Positions 7,202 through 16,701 are shown, counted from the stretch's first letter. The stretch: DNA of 40,189 nucleotides from an uncultured Bacteroides sp. (GCA_902492205.1 CABUKU010000029.1:1-40189), one strand, 5' to 3'. Translations and numbers: made by a program. The notes: generated by a model not told the origin, from the letters alone.

Positions 7202-7873
7202 ATGATGAAAATAATAAAATCTATCCTATTTCAACTGATAATTATAGTAACAATAACTTCATGTAATAATGAAAGCGATTCTTATATTAATCCTGCACCT
7301 GCTAATAATGGAAATTTAACAGTTAAAGAACAAATATATGATTTGGCGGAGCAGTATGGAATGAGAGAACTTATACATTTAGAAGGTGATGATGTGGTTA
7401 AACCTTTATCTAATGCTGATATAAAAAATCTTAAAAATTATTTTGAATTAATAACTCAAATAAATAATACAGAAATTGAAGGCAAATCTACATTAGAGGA
7501 AAAGAATGACGTTATGACTCGAATATCTGGTACAGATTATTGGACTGGATTAATAAAATCAAATAAAAATTATTACTTTAATGTTTATGTATCTTGGTCT
7601 CGGGATTATACAGATAAAGTTACAGAATATACTGTAAAAATAGATCTTTATAAAGGACTTACTGGAATAGTCTATGAGAAGGGTGATGAGGTAATGAGGT
7701 GGAACCCATTGGGAGAAACAATGGATTATTCAGTATTGGGAAGACTAAAAATACCTGTTATAGCAGGGAGTAGTATTATAGTAAATACTTCTGTTGAAGT
7801 TGTAGGATGGGTTAATACCTATACACGTCGTGGCTATGCTAAAGCTACAGTAGCTGATTTTACTTTTTCATAA
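7202..7873 (+). CDS. Predicted lipoprotein of unknown function
   Basis: From the ATG at 7202 the product has 223 residues. It begins MMKIIKSILFQLIIIVTITSC, a lipoprotein signal peptide with the lipid-attachment cysteine in TSC. The mature part is polar, rich in Asn, Asp and Lys, with a beta-rich second half (YYFNVYVSWSRDYTDKVTEY, KIDLYKGLTG) that could be a small beta-sandwich. No family was recognised. An in-frame TTG at 7178 is less likely because it would spoil the signal peptide. The gene is markedly AT-rich relative to genes beyond 10.6 kb, consistent with recent acquisition. It is followed after 17 bases by a two-TM protein, so the two are probably co-expressed at the envelope. Confidence 0.75.
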   Translation: MMKIIKSILFQLIIIVTITSCNNESDSYINPAPANNGNLTVKEQIYDLAEQYGMRELIHLEGDDVVKPLSNADIKNLKNYFELITQINNTEIEGKSTLEEKNDVMTRISGTDYWTGLIKSNKNYYFNVYVSWSRDYTDKVTEYTVKIDLYKGLTGIVYEKGDEVMRWNPLGETMDYSVLGRLKIPVIAGSSIIVNTSVEVVGWVNTYTRRGYAKATVADFTFS

Positions 7874-7890
7874 TTAATAAATGGTTTGAT

Positions 7891-8103
7891 ATGATAATAT
7901 TATATTACATTCATATAGTTTTTATAATTAGCTCATTATTAGCTATCTTTATTTCTTCTTCTTATTTAGTGTATAAGAATAAGAAAATAGATAATGCGGG
8001 GAAAATTATATGGTATTTTACCTTCTTCTTAACCAATGTTGTAGGTCTAATTCTATATTTGGTAGTCGACCAAAAGTATTATTCAAAGATAGATAATAAT
8101 TGA
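7891..8103 (+). CDS. Two-TM protein resembling PLDc_N (phospholipase D nuclease N-terminal) domains
   Basis: A 70-residue protein with two hydrophobic helices (YYIHIVFIISSLLAIFISSS and WYFTFFLTNVVGLILYLVV). The second half, KIIWYFTFFLTNVVGLILYL, matches the W-x-F-x(n)-G-x-x-x-Y-x-L pattern of stand-alone PLDc_N-type membrane proteins. These are usually small accessory membrane proteins with no catalytic site. It follows the lipoprotein by 17 bases. The family assignment rests on this pattern only. Confidence 0.6.
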   Translation: MIILYYIHIVFIISSLLAIFISSSYLVYKNKKIDNAGKIIWYFTFFLTNVVGLILYLVVDQKYYSKIDNN

Positions 8104-8166
8104 ATAAAGCGTTTAATTTATCATGAATATAAAAGTTACAATAGAAAGTTTATGCCATGAACTGAA

Positions 8167-8208
8167 AAATGAGAAGTTCCAATCTATAAAAATTAGAACT
8201 TTTCATTT
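8167..8208. terminator. Hairpin terminator between the two-TM gene and the integrase
   Basis: A 13-bp stem with one G-U pair (8167-8179 with 8196-8208) and a 16-base loop, with A-rich and T-rich flanks. It lies between convergent genes and may serve both directions. Nothing else was identified between 8104 and 8394. Confidence 0.5.
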
Positions 8209-8394
8209 AAGTACTCTTTTACTTCTTTTTTACTGTTGAAGTAGATGTTACTTTCTTCGTAAGTTGGTTCATCTGAACCCCATCATACTTACAATGAACA
8301 TGAACAATTCTTGATAATTTTATTCATAAAGGTATGTTTGTATGTAGATGCGAAATTGCTTCTACATAACATAACCTAAAAAGTGTCATACAAA

Positions 8395-9624
8395 TTACCC
8401 TTTCATCATCATAATATCCGCCCTCATTTCTATGTAGTCCTTATATTTATTTGGATCATTCACATAATCAATAACTCTATTTATTGCTATTTCCGCTTGT
8501 TTCTGTTTAACCTTTGTGTAATACCTGATAATTCCTTTGCTCTTGTCGGAATGTCCTAAGCAATAATCTATCACTCCGTCAGGGATTCCAAGTTCGGAAG
8601 CGAACTGAGCGAAGGTTTTGCGAGCGGAATAGAAACAAATAGTAGAGCTTATATTCAAATTCTTCCCCATTTTCTTCATTCCACGATTTATGAATCTCTG
8701 CATATTTTGATATGAGAAAGAGTAACCAAGATCAATTCTACCTTTATTTTTATATTTATCTATAATTTGTGTAGCCAATGGATGAATAGGAATGGTTAAT
8801 TTACCATCACTACGTTTTGAATGGACAGTTTTAGTTCTTTGGAAAGATAAAATAGAACCATCAAAATGTACAGACAATAAGTCCTTTAAATTAATTCCAC
8901 ATAAATAGAAAGAAAGTAAAAACATATCCCTTGCCAAGGATAATTCCTTTCCTTTAAAATCAGAGTTCAATATCTTCCTGAATTCTTCTATAGATAGGTC
9001 ACATTCTTTTGGAGTAGCAGATGGAATTTTTGTATACGCAAAGGGATGTACCTCTACTTTTAGTACACTTTCTCTTATAAGCTCATTGATACGTGCCTTC
9101 AAATGGGTTAGTCTAATTCCTATATTTCCGTCTGCATATCCATGCATAATCATCCATTTATTGAAATGTTCTATTATTCTATAATTTATAGCGGGTATCG
9201 GAATGTCACCTTCTGCTTTAATGAATAGTTTAATTGTATCTTCATTCATTTTAGCATAGCTTTCCCTGCCATCTTTCCTGAAATCTGCTATCCTCTTTTT
9301 CCAATATTCAATGAATGATATATGAGAAGGACGTTCTTTTGCTGTAATTACATATTTGATTTGTGAAGCTGACAAGAATTCCAAGTCTTCAATAGAGTCG
9401 TATTTCTCTTTATATTGTGAGAATACAAATTGAATGCGCTTATTCATGATCCTGGCATCTTTTCTATATACTACTTGTCCATCTTCGAACTCTGCAATAT
9501 CATCTAATAAAAATTTAGTTTTGATATATGCGCGATCCTTCTTTTGAGAAATACAGATAAGAATGGGGAGTTTTCCGTTTGATTCCTTAATGGAACTTAA
9601 AACTATTAATCTGATTGTTGCCAT
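8395..9624 (-). CDS. Tyrosine recombinase (integrase), Bacteroides mobile-element type
   Basis: With the ATG at 9624 the product has 409 residues beginning MATIRLIVLSS, the usual start for this family. A frame extends seven codons further to 9645. An N-terminal Arm/SAM-like region is followed by a core-binding domain (FIEYWKKRIADFRKDGRESYAKM) and a C-terminal catalytic domain. Visible catalytic residues (numbered from 9624) are Arg335 in FYSARKTFAQFA, His358 in CLGHSDKS and the Tyr pair near 368. The first catalytic Arg is not visible at the expected place (FYLCGINLKDLL). The same loss is known in IntDOT of CTnDOT and in related Bacteroides integrases. It starts 140 bases from the 3' end of tRNA-Arg and reads away from it, as expected for an element inserted there. 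Confidence 0.9.
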   Translation of the reverse strand: MATIRLIVLSSIKESNGKLPILICISQKKDRAYIKTKFLLDDIAEFEDGQVVYRKDARIMNKRIQFVFSQYKEKYDSIEDLEFLSASQIKYVITAKERPSHISFIEYWKKRIADFRKDGRESYAKMNEDTIKLFIKAEGDIPIPAINYRIIEHFNKWMIMHGYADGNIGIRLTHLKARINELIRESVLKVEVHPFAYTKIPSATPKECDLSIEEFRKILNSDFKGKELSLARDMFLLSFYLCGINLKDLLSVHFDGSILSFQRTKTVHSKRSDGKLTIPIHPLATQIIDKYKNKGRIDLGYSFSYQNMQRFINRGMKKMGKNLNISSTICFYSARKTFAQFASELGIPDGVIDYCLGHSDKSKGIIRYYTKVKQKQAEIAINRVIDYVNDPNKYKDYIEMRADIMMMKG

Positions 9625-9634
9625 AGTGAATAAT

Positions 9635-9660
9635 CTACTATACAATTCTACTATACAATT
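9635..9660. repeat. Perfect 13-bp tandem repeat in the integrase leader
   Basis: CTACTATACAATT occurs twice back to back, at 9635-9647 and 9648-9660. It lies just downstream of the predicted integrase promoter and so covers its first transcribed bases. This is a plausible operator or recombinase arm-type site. Confidence 0.75.
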
Positions 9661-9665
9661 TTGCG

Positions 9666-9673
9666 CAAATATA
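9666..9673 (-). promoter_or_regulatory. -7 promoter box (TATATTTG) of the integrase
   Basis: The minus strand reads TATATTTG, a full match to the consensus, 42 bases before the ATG at 9624. Confidence 0.55.
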
Positions 9674-9719
9674 TTCGTAGAAGTACAGTTTTTTTTATTC
9701 AGACAACTGCTTTTGAAAG

Positions 9720-9758
9720 ATAAAACGCTAGCTATTTAATTAATAACCAGCGTTTTAT
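9720..9758 (-). terminator. Hairpin downstream of tRNA-Arg
   Basis: A 10-bp perfect stem (ATAAAACGCT with AGCGTTTTAT) and a 19-base loop begin six bases beyond the tRNA 3' end. It probably terminates or processes the tRNA transcript. Confidence 0.5.
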
Positions 9759-9763
9759 AAAAG

Positions 9764-9837
<74 letters not shown>

Positions 9838-9979
9838 ATCCTTAATTGCGACTGCAAAGGTACGATTATTTGTGAAAGTACAAAAGAAAATTAGAACTTT
9901 TTTATAAAGAATTTGAAGGCTGTAAAAAGAGATTTTATAGATAATTGGCTGTGGAGTGATGTAACTTGCAGATTTTTAT

Positions 9980-9987
9980 TACATTTG
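9980..9987 (+). promoter_or_regulatory. -7 promoter box (TACATTTG) of the LuxR-type gene
   Basis: TACATTTG matches the TAnnTTTG consensus 29 bases before the ATG at 10017. The -33 element is poor. Confidence 0.5.
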
Positions 9988-10016
9988 CATCGTTTGTAAT
10001 TTAATAATGTTATGAT

Positions 10017-10493
10017 ATGATAAAGGATATTTTACGTGATTTTATGGGACGAAAGCAAGCTGTAGAGAATAAAGATGAGTCTTTTGTTCCCGATGAAGCA
10101 CGTTGGAATATGTTTTTGAAGTTCATAGACAGTGATAAAATCAGTGAACAGCAAATATATGATTTGTGTTCTATCCTTAAAGGAAAAGTTAAAGCGGATT
10201 TGTTTGAAGAGGTAAGGATTAAAATGGAGGAGGAAAGAGACTATTCAGAAGATATATTAAATATTCATCCGAAGCTTACTCCGTCAGAGGTTAAAATCTG
10301 CTGTTATATTATACAAGGTAAATCCAGTTCAGAGATTGCACAATTACAAAAAGTCAAAGTTTCAACAATTACTGCAACTCGTTGTCGCCTTCGCTCTAAA
10401 TTGGGAATAAAGCCGGGTAATAGCTTAAAAATCTATTTAGATTCTATATCACGATTGAAAAGAGCAGTAAAAAAGAGAAATACTCAAAAGTAA
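10017..10493 (+). CDS. Small LuxR/GerE-type HTH protein
   Basis: A 158-residue protein. Residues about 85-135 carry a LuxR-type HTH: LTPSEVKICCYIIQGKSSSE, then a turn, then a recognition helix ending in TATRCRLRSKLGI. The N-terminal 80 residues are polar and mostly helical, with no receiver or recognisable sensor domain. Small stand-alone regulators of this sort are common in Bacteroides and their targets are usually unknown. A 39-codon membrane peptide follows after 10 bases and probably shares the mRNA. Confidence 0.75.
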   Translation: MIKDILRDFMGRKQAVENKDESFVPDEARWNMFLKFIDSDKISEQQIYDLCSILKGKVKADLFEEVRIKMEEERDYSEDILNIHPKLTPSEVKICCYIIQGKSSSEIAQLQKVKVSTITATRCRLRSKLGIKPGNSLKIYLDSISRLKRAVKKRNTQK

Positions 10494-10503
10494 AAAGAAC
10501 ATT

Positions 10504-10623
10504 ATGAAGAAATTAAGACGTTTGATGAGTTGGATATTCAACTCAAAACAATTTGTATGCAGTATTTATTTTGGTTTGGGCTGCGGAACCATTGTTTTAA
10601 TTATCTATTACGCCAATAATTAA
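10504..10623 (+). CDS. 39-aa single-span membrane peptide
   Basis: ATG at 10504 to TAA at 10621-10623. It has a basic N-terminus (MKKLRRLMSWIFNSK) and one hydrophobic segment (FVCSIYFGLGCGTIVLIIYY). It lies 10 bases downstream of the LuxR-type gene, on the same strand, and ends 4 bases before the convergent addB stop codon. It may link the regulator to the membrane, but this is inference. Confidence 0.55.
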   Translation: MKKLRRLMSWIFNSKQFVCSIYFGLGCGTIVLIIYYANN

Positions 10624-10627
10624 CCAA

Positions 10628-13483
10628 CTATCTTTTGCATAATGTTCTGAATTCGCAGAATTCGCATTTCTTTAGATTTTCGGTTTGACCGAATGCTTCT
10701 TCCGGATTAAATATTTCTTCCAACAGTTTATTAAGTCTTTCTCTAAATTCTTCATCATAAACAGAAAAGTCTTCAATAGGAATTTTAGGCTGTCGTGGTT
10801 CTCCTATTTCAATAACAGGAGAATAGTTTTCTGCCGATGCTCTATGTATGTAAAGAAGTGCCGGAGCTACTTTCATATTTTGTAGCCGTGTCATGATTGA
10901 GGCATAAAGGAAGGTCTGGAAAATATAGTTTGGGCGGTCTTCCGATGGCAGAAATAAGGATTCTATATTGGCAGGAGACTTAGGACTTCCTCCTGTTTTA
11001 TAATCAACAATACGCAGGATTCCATTCTTACTATCCATACGGTCTATAATTCCTCCGATTCTTGATTTAATAATTCCTTTTGGAGTTTGTATATCTATAT
11101 CTTCTACAATTCTTTTTTCCATGGCTTCCATGGAGAAAGGCGTATATTGCAAATCGTTTCGAAGCAATTGTTTTAAGTAAGAAGTAATAACTGCCGAATT
11201 TATCAGTTGTACCCCGTTGTATTCCGGCTTTTCGTCTTTACCCACATTGAAGAATATTTCTTTAAATGCTGTGTCTACATAGCTTTGCAGCTTAACTTCA
11301 TTGCGAAGCAGTGCTTCCAATTCTTCTTTTTTGATTAACTTCCCATTGACTGTAAGTTCTTTATAAGCTAATTCGGCTGAACGGTGAAAGATACTTCCGA
11401 AAGTTGCCGAATCTATTTCCGAATTGACTTCATCGGGCGGAGTCAGATTTGCCACATAATGATAATAGAATTTCAGTCTGCAATCAAGATAAGTATTGAG
11501 CGCGGAAGGGGAGAACTTTGCATTTTTATTAACTCTTACATCGAAATACCTTTGTAAGGTTTTCATTACTTCAGAAGTCTTCCTGATAGTTATGTTGCAA
11601 GTTCCTTGTGGCGACTGTCCCGCTTCCAGATATTCACGGGATATTTCATGAGGCCATTCTATGAGAAATTGAAGCATGAAACGGGACCATTCCCCACGAT
11701 TCAAACCGTCTGACGAAGTATTGTAAAGCAGGGTAATATTTTCTGCCCGTTGCATCAAACGGTAGAAATAGTATGCGTATACAGCATTTTTATGTTCAAT
11801 GGTAGTCATGCCGAAAGCTTTTCTCAGATTGTAAGGTACAAAAGATGAATCGCCTCCTGCTTTTGGTAGTTGTCCTTCATTGAGTGAAAGCAATATGACA
11901 TTCTTGAAGTCCAGATTTCTGGTTTCCAGTACTCCCATTACCTGCATGCCGATAGCCGGTTCCCCATGAAAGGGTATGTTGGTGGTGGATAATACTTTAT
12001 TGATTAAACGTCTGAATGTATCCTGACTGACTGTTAAGTCTCCCTCCTCCATTAATGTACAGAAGCGGGTTACTGTAGTATATGTTTTGAATAATGACTC
12101 TCTATACAGTTGATTGAAGATGTCATCACTTTCTTTTTCTTCATGATATATCTTGGCAACCTTTTGCAACACTTCAGCCAAATAGTAACACAAATCTTTA
12201 TTGCCAAGTTGCGGAGTAAATAAGAAGCTCAGAAATTCGTCTCTTTTCAGTTCCGACGGAACCGGGTAAAAACGGTTATTTGCAGTCAGTTCTTTCTCTA
12301 ATTTTTCTGCTTCATGCGACAGCCTGCGCACATATGAGTGTTTTAATACAGCAATAACAGAAGCATAGGCGTATCGTCCGGTGCTTGGATTGAAACCTGT
12401 TATTTGTAAATCAAGCAGTGTATTGATAAGGCTGAATACCGGAGTTTGCGAAAGTGGGAACCCCATGGTGATGTTTACATTCTCAACCTCTTGGGGAATG
12501 GAATGCAAGACAGGCAATAATAATGATTCATTGCAAAGAACCACTGCCGATTCCGATTCTTTTTCCGTAATGGTTTCCTTAATCCATGTTGGGAGGTAAC
12601 GTGCTTGGGCATTCTCGGTGGGTGCAGATATGTATCTTACTTTTTTAGCCAGCGAAAGAGTATTGAATAATTCAACCGGTAGGGAAGAAGGGAACTCCTT
12701 GAGGTTACGTTTGATGAATTCTCCTGCTTCGTGATTCGTTGCGTTCAGGTAAAATTGGTCGTAATCCCAATAAAACAGAGCTTTATCTGCATCTCTGAGT
12801 AATTGGAAGAAGCGGGTTTCCACTTTGTTGAGTACATTGAATCCCACAAATATATATTTATCATAGGGCAACTGTGCAACATCGAACTCTTGGATAACAG
12901 AACGGTAAAGCATACCTTCATAGGCTATTCCTTGTTCGGCAAGCAGAGATTTGTAGTTATGATATATTTTTCCCAATACATCCCATAAGGAGATGAACCG
13001 TTCTTTCAATGCCGTTCTTCGTTCGATGGAGAAGTTCTGGAAAAATTGCCGGATAGCTTGTTCTTGTTCTTCGTCAAGGAAATCAAAGTTATCCATGATG
13101 TTTTTTAAATCTTGTATGTTGCTGAATAAACGGTCGGCATCCACTAGATTCTTATCCACGTCATCGAAGTCACTAATAAGCAGCTCTCCCCAGAAATAGA
13201 ACTCGTCCAGAGTCTCTGTACTTTTTGTTTCCCGGCAGAATACCTTATATAGTTCGCAAACTAATTTAATGGGATCACCCGTTTTCAAGTCTGATAACTT
13301 TCTGAACAATTCACTGATACTCAGATAGGCGGGAGACCATATCGGCTGTTCGGCTTCTTCTGCCAGATATTCATTGAAGAACAGGCCGGCACGTTTGTTT
13401 GGGAAGATGACCGCTATACGTGACAGGTCTGTTCCGAATTTATTATAAAGGTCTTTTGCTACTATATTTAAGAAAGTTTCCAT
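10628..13483 (-). CDS. addB: AddB-like helicase-nuclease subunit
   Basis: A 951-residue protein with an inactivated-helicase N-terminal part (RIAVIFPNKRAGLFFNEYLA near 22) and a C-terminal RecB-type PD-(D/E)XK nuclease (GGIIDRMD then IVDYKTGGSPKSP). An AddB-style iron-sulphur staple is visible: one cysteine before the nuclease (YLDCRLKFYYHY) and three at the extreme C-terminus (CEFCEFRTLC). It should resect double-strand breaks with the AddA-like protein encoded immediately upstream, to load RecA. The start codon lies two bases beyond the addA stop codon, so translation is coupled. Such proteins are often annotated only as PD-(D/E)XK nuclease family. Confidence 0.85.
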   Translation of the reverse strand: METFLNIVAKDLYNKFGTDLSRIAVIFPNKRAGLFFNEYLAEEAEQPIWSPAYLSISELFRKLSDLKTGDPIKLVCELYKVFCRETKSTETLDEFYFWGELLISDFDDVDKNLVDADRLFSNIQDLKNIMDNFDFLDEEQEQAIRQFFQNFSIERRTALKERFISLWDVLGKIYHNYKSLLAEQGIAYEGMLYRSVIQEFDVAQLPYDKYIFVGFNVLNKVETRFFQLLRDADKALFYWDYDQFYLNATNHEAGEFIKRNLKEFPSSLPVELFNTLSLAKKVRYISAPTENAQARYLPTWIKETITEKESESAVVLCNESLLLPVLHSIPQEVENVNITMGFPLSQTPVFSLINTLLDLQITGFNPSTGRYAYASVIAVLKHSYVRRLSHEAEKLEKELTANNRFYPVPSELKRDEFLSFLFTPQLGNKDLCYYLAEVLQKVAKIYHEEKESDDIFNQLYRESLFKTYTTVTRFCTLMEEGDLTVSQDTFRRLINKVLSTTNIPFHGEPAIGMQVMGVLETRNLDFKNVILLSLNEGQLPKAGGDSSFVPYNLRKAFGMTTIEHKNAVYAYYFYRLMQRAENITLLYNTSSDGLNRGEWSRFMLQFLIEWPHEISREYLEAGQSPQGTCNITIRKTSEVMKTLQRYFDVRVNKNAKFSPSALNTYLDCRLKFYYHYVANLTPPDEVNSEIDSATFGSIFHRSAELAYKELTVNGKLIKKEELEALLRNEVKLQSYVDTAFKEIFFNVGKDEKPEYNGVQLINSAVITSYLKQLLRNDLQYTPFSMEAMEKRIVEDIDIQTPKGIIKSRIGGIIDRMDSKNGILRIVDYKTGGSPKSPANIESLFLPSEDRPNYIFQTFLYASIMTRLQNMKVAPALLYIHRASAENYSPVIEIGEPRQPKIPIEDFSVYDEEFRERLNKLLEEIFNPEEAFGQTENLKKCEFCEFRTLCKR

Positions 13484-13485
13484 AC

Positions 13486-16400
13486 TTATTTGATTTCTTC
13501 CAGTTCATTTTCAAATACATACCACAAATAACCTGTGATATTCCGGTATCCCATTTGCGAGAGCAGGGACATATATCCTTTTACCTGTTCGTTGTAGACT
13601 TTATTCTTCTTGCCGAACTTGAAGTCTACAACAACTACTTTATTATCTTTCATCATAACACGGTCGGGACGGCGTGTTTGCAATGTTCCGTTTTCTTTAT
13701 AAATGATAGCACATTCATTAAACAGAGTGTATGCTCCCGAATACCATTCCGCTACTTTGGGATGACCTAAAGCCCACTGGGCAAGTTTCTTTATTTTCTC
13801 CGCAGCTTCATGTGATTCTATTACTCCTTCAAATAATAGCCGGGCAATGGCATTCGGAATATCTTCTTTGGTTTCAATTACAGAAAAGAGGTTATGAAGC
13901 AAGCGTCCCTGATCGATATATTTAGTTTCGGAAGCGTCATAATCTTCCCCTTTAATGAAATCGGCAGAGCGGTTCGATTGTTTGAATTCAATAGTATGCA
14001 GCAAAGACTCCATCTTGATTGATAACTTATTAGACTGCGCAGTTAACTTATTACTTGAAGTCTTTTTCTTATCTTCTTGCGATGGGCATAACTCACCATA
14101 TTCATAAGGTTCGCTTTCTTCCCATTCTATATTATCTGCTAAAGTTACTTTGTTGATACTTTGATAGAGCACTTCCGATACCGTATTCTTTTGTTTTGCT
14201 TTTCCCCATATAATCAGATTCTTTTCTGCACGGGTGAGGGCTACATATAATAAGTTCAGATTATCTACCCATAGTTGCAACCGTTCGTTTAAGTAATCTT
14301 CCCGGTAGACAGACTGTGCCATTGCCGACGAGTAATTTATCGGAACAATATCCAAATCGTTGAACGGAGCTTGTTCCGGAGCGCACCACACTAACTGGTT
14401 GTTTGTTTCATTCTCTAATTTCCAATCACAGAAAGGCAACAATACTGTGTGGAACTCCAATCCTTTCGATTTATGAATGGACATAATGCGTATTCCTTCA
14501 ATCTCGCCCGAAGGAATAGTTTTATAGCAAAGTTTCTCTTCCCAATAGGCAATAAAAGAATCAATATCGGACGAGTTGTTCTGCAAGTATTCCACTACCG
14601 CATCAAAGAAAGCAAAGAGATAGGCGTCCTGCTCTTTGATTTTATTCATTTCAAAAATGGAAAACAGTTCTTCCAGTAACTCATAAAGAGGCATTAACCG
14701 CAGGGTTTCTTGCTTCTTTAGGAATGCTTCGGGTAAATTCCCGGTTATGTTGTTCAGTAATAATGAATTTAACTCTATTCCTTTTTGCAGCACTTCGTTT
14801 TGGTATCCTATGGCAAGTTGGGCACAAGCTATCATGTTATCGGGATTGGATAAATAGCGCAGTCCGTCCATCATCAGACAGATGGCAAGGGAAGCATCGA
14901 GCCGGAATGCTTCATCGGATACAATCTTGTAGGGAAGGTGCTTGTCAAAGAAGTCGGCTATCAGCGGAATCATTTTGTTCTTTCTCACAAGTATGGTAAT
15001 ATCCGTCAGCCTCACACCTTCTGCAACCAGCCTTTCCACTTCCAACTTCATAGCTCCGAGCGTACTCTCTTCGTAGCTCAGTTCTTCATCTTTATCGAGA
15101 AACTGTACTTTTACGTATCCTTTATCCTCTTTCTTTGGAGATTCCTGACACACGTCTTTGTAGGCATTCTGTAACTCCACACACTCTTTGCCTAACTCTT
15201 TCTTATGGAGTTCGTTCAAATAACTGCACGCTTCGGTGAAAATACGGTTATTGAATCGAATGATGTTTGCTTCGCTCCGGCGATTGGTTTTCAGAGTTTC
15301 CACACGGATAGGGAAGGCTTCTATATGGTCTTTCAGTCCGTTGAGAATGCCCCAGTCGCCATTTCGCCAACGATAAATGGATTGCTTCACGTCTCCTACA
15401 ATCAGACTGTTGGCTCCTTGCGACAGTCCTTCCAGAAGCAGGAGCTTGAAATTACTCCACTGCATACGCGATGTATCTTGAAACTCGTCAATCATAACGT
15501 TCTGTATGCTTGTACCTATCTTTTCGAATACGAAGGAAGAATCGCCGTCATGTACAAGGCTGTGCAGCAGTGCATTGGTGTCGGATAGGAGGAAACGGTT
15601 GTTTTCCCTATTCAGTTCCCTTACTTCTTCGTCTATATTGGAAAGTAGTCTCACTTTGTTCACGTGCTTTAGTGAAAGCTCGCAAGAGTTTACTATCCGG
15701 TTATTCTTGGAGCGGAAATCTTCCGAGGATTGTAGTAATGGAATAAGTTCTTCTGCGGCAAGTTGTTGGATAATAGCTTTGTTGGGAGATGTCTTGGTAC
15801 TCCAGTTTTCTTCGCTTTCCAAACTCTTTTCAACGGTGGTGTTTCTTATATCATCGCCCAATATCCCGTTTTGAATCTTGTTGAAGTAACTGCTTATCCC
15901 TCTTGTGCCGTTTTTCAGGTCTTCCGGTGCCAGTCCGTGAGTCTCAAGCACTCCGAAAAACTGTTCGGCAAAACCTTTCATTTGTTCCAATGCATCGGTT
16001 TGCAGCGCTTTCAGTTCTTTCTTATAGTTCCGGATGCAGTCTTTGTCTTTTAGTTTGGCACGCAAACCTGCACCTTTCTCAATGTATCCTTCATCAAAGA
16101 TGTTTCTGCCGAAACCTTTTACTTCATTGGATACGTTCCAACGTTTATCGTCGCGGATACGCTCGTCTATGTAATCCAATAACCAAAGCAAGGCGGGGGA
16201 GTTGCGGTCGAGTTTCTCGATCATGGAGTCTACCGCATCGCTCAATACCTCGGCATTGTTCAGTTCAATGTTAAGATTGGGGCTTAATTCCAATTCGCGG
16301 GCAAGGTTGCGCATGACCGATTGGAAGAAAGAGTCGATGGTTTCTACACGGAAACGGCTGTAATCATGAATCATGTAGTTTAATGCTTTGCCTGCTGCCT

Positions 16401-16671
16401 TGCGCACTTCTTCCTTTTCCATTCCCAAGCCTTTGCACACGTTTTCAAGGTAAGGTTCGGAATCTTTGTCTCCCGTCCATATGCCATAAAGCTGACTCAG
16501 AATGCGTTCTTTCATTTCCGTGGTGGCTTTGTTGGTAAAGGTCACGGCAAGTATGTGCTGATAAGCCCGTGGATTTAGTATCAGCAGTTTTATATATTCC
16601 ACGGCAAGGGTAAAGGTTTTACCCGAACCGGCGGAGGCTTTATAAACTAAAAGTTCGGAGGGTTGATTCAT
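13486..16671 (-). CDS. addA: AddA-like UvrD-family helicase-nuclease
   Basis: A 1061-residue SF1 helicase. Walker A is ASAGSGKT at residues 12-19, motif Ia is AVTFTNKAT, motif II is IDEFQDTSRMQW, motif III follows as IVGDVKQSIYRWR, and motif VI is LYVALTRAEKNL. The last 100 residues hold a PD-(D/E)XK nuclease core (RPDRVMM, then VVVVDFKFG). Together with the addB-like gene it forms the break-resecting helicase-nuclease, the role RecBCD has in E. coli. The gene leads a two-gene operon, with a promoter-like TTACTTTG about 30 bases upstream and a palindromic 22-bp repeat array 130 bases upstream. Confidence 0.92.
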   Translation of the reverse strand: MNQPSELLVYKASAGSGKTFTLAVEYIKLLILNPRAYQHILAVTFTNKATTEMKERILSQLYGIWTGDKDSEPYLENVCKGLGMEKEEVRKAAGKALNYMIHDYSRFRVETIDSFFQSVMRNLARELELSPNLNIELNNAEVLSDAVDSMIEKLDRNSPALLWLLDYIDERIRDDKRWNVSNEVKGFGRNIFDEGYIEKGAGLRAKLKDKDCIRNYKKELKALQTDALEQMKGFAEQFFGVLETHGLAPEDLKNGTRGISSYFNKIQNGILGDDIRNTTVEKSLESEENWSTKTSPNKAIIQQLAAEELIPLLQSSEDFRSKNNRIVNSCELSLKHVNKVRLLSNIDEEVRELNRENNRFLLSDTNALLHSLVHDGDSSFVFEKIGTSIQNVMIDEFQDTSRMQWSNFKLLLLEGLSQGANSLIVGDVKQSIYRWRNGDWGILNGLKDHIEAFPIRVETLKTNRRSEANIIRFNNRIFTEACSYLNELHKKELGKECVELQNAYKDVCQESPKKEDKGYVKVQFLDKDEELSYEESTLGAMKLEVERLVAEGVRLTDITILVRKNKMIPLIADFFDKHLPYKIVSDEAFRLDASLAICLMMDGLRYLSNPDNMIACAQLAIGYQNEVLQKGIELNSLLLNNITGNLPEAFLKKQETLRLMPLYELLEELFSIFEMNKIKEQDAYLFAFFDAVVEYLQNNSSDIDSFIAYWEEKLCYKTIPSGEIEGIRIMSIHKSKGLEFHTVLLPFCDWKLENETNNQLVWCAPEQAPFNDLDIVPINYSSAMAQSVYREDYLNERLQLWVDNLNLLYVALTRAEKNLIIWGKAKQKNTVSEVLYQSINKVTLADNIEWEESEPYEYGELCPSQEDKKKTSSNKLTAQSNKLSIKMESLLHTIEFKQSNRSADFIKGEDYDASETKYIDQGRLLHNLFSVIETKEDIPNAIARLLFEGVIESHEAAEKIKKLAQWALGHPKVAEWYSGAYTLFNECAIIYKENGTLQTRRPDRVMMKDNKVVVVDFKFGKKNKVYNEQVKGYMSLLSQMGYRNITGYLWYVFENELEEIK

Positions 16672-16701
16672 ATATCTGCTTTACGATGAATGTTCTTATT
16701 G

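Noticed and set aside
8123..8239. 38-codon frame beginning MNIKVTIESLCHELKNEKF
   Set aside because: It overlaps the terminator hairpin at 8167-8208 and has no ribosome-binding site. The N-terminal half looks protein-like, so it is not fully excluded.
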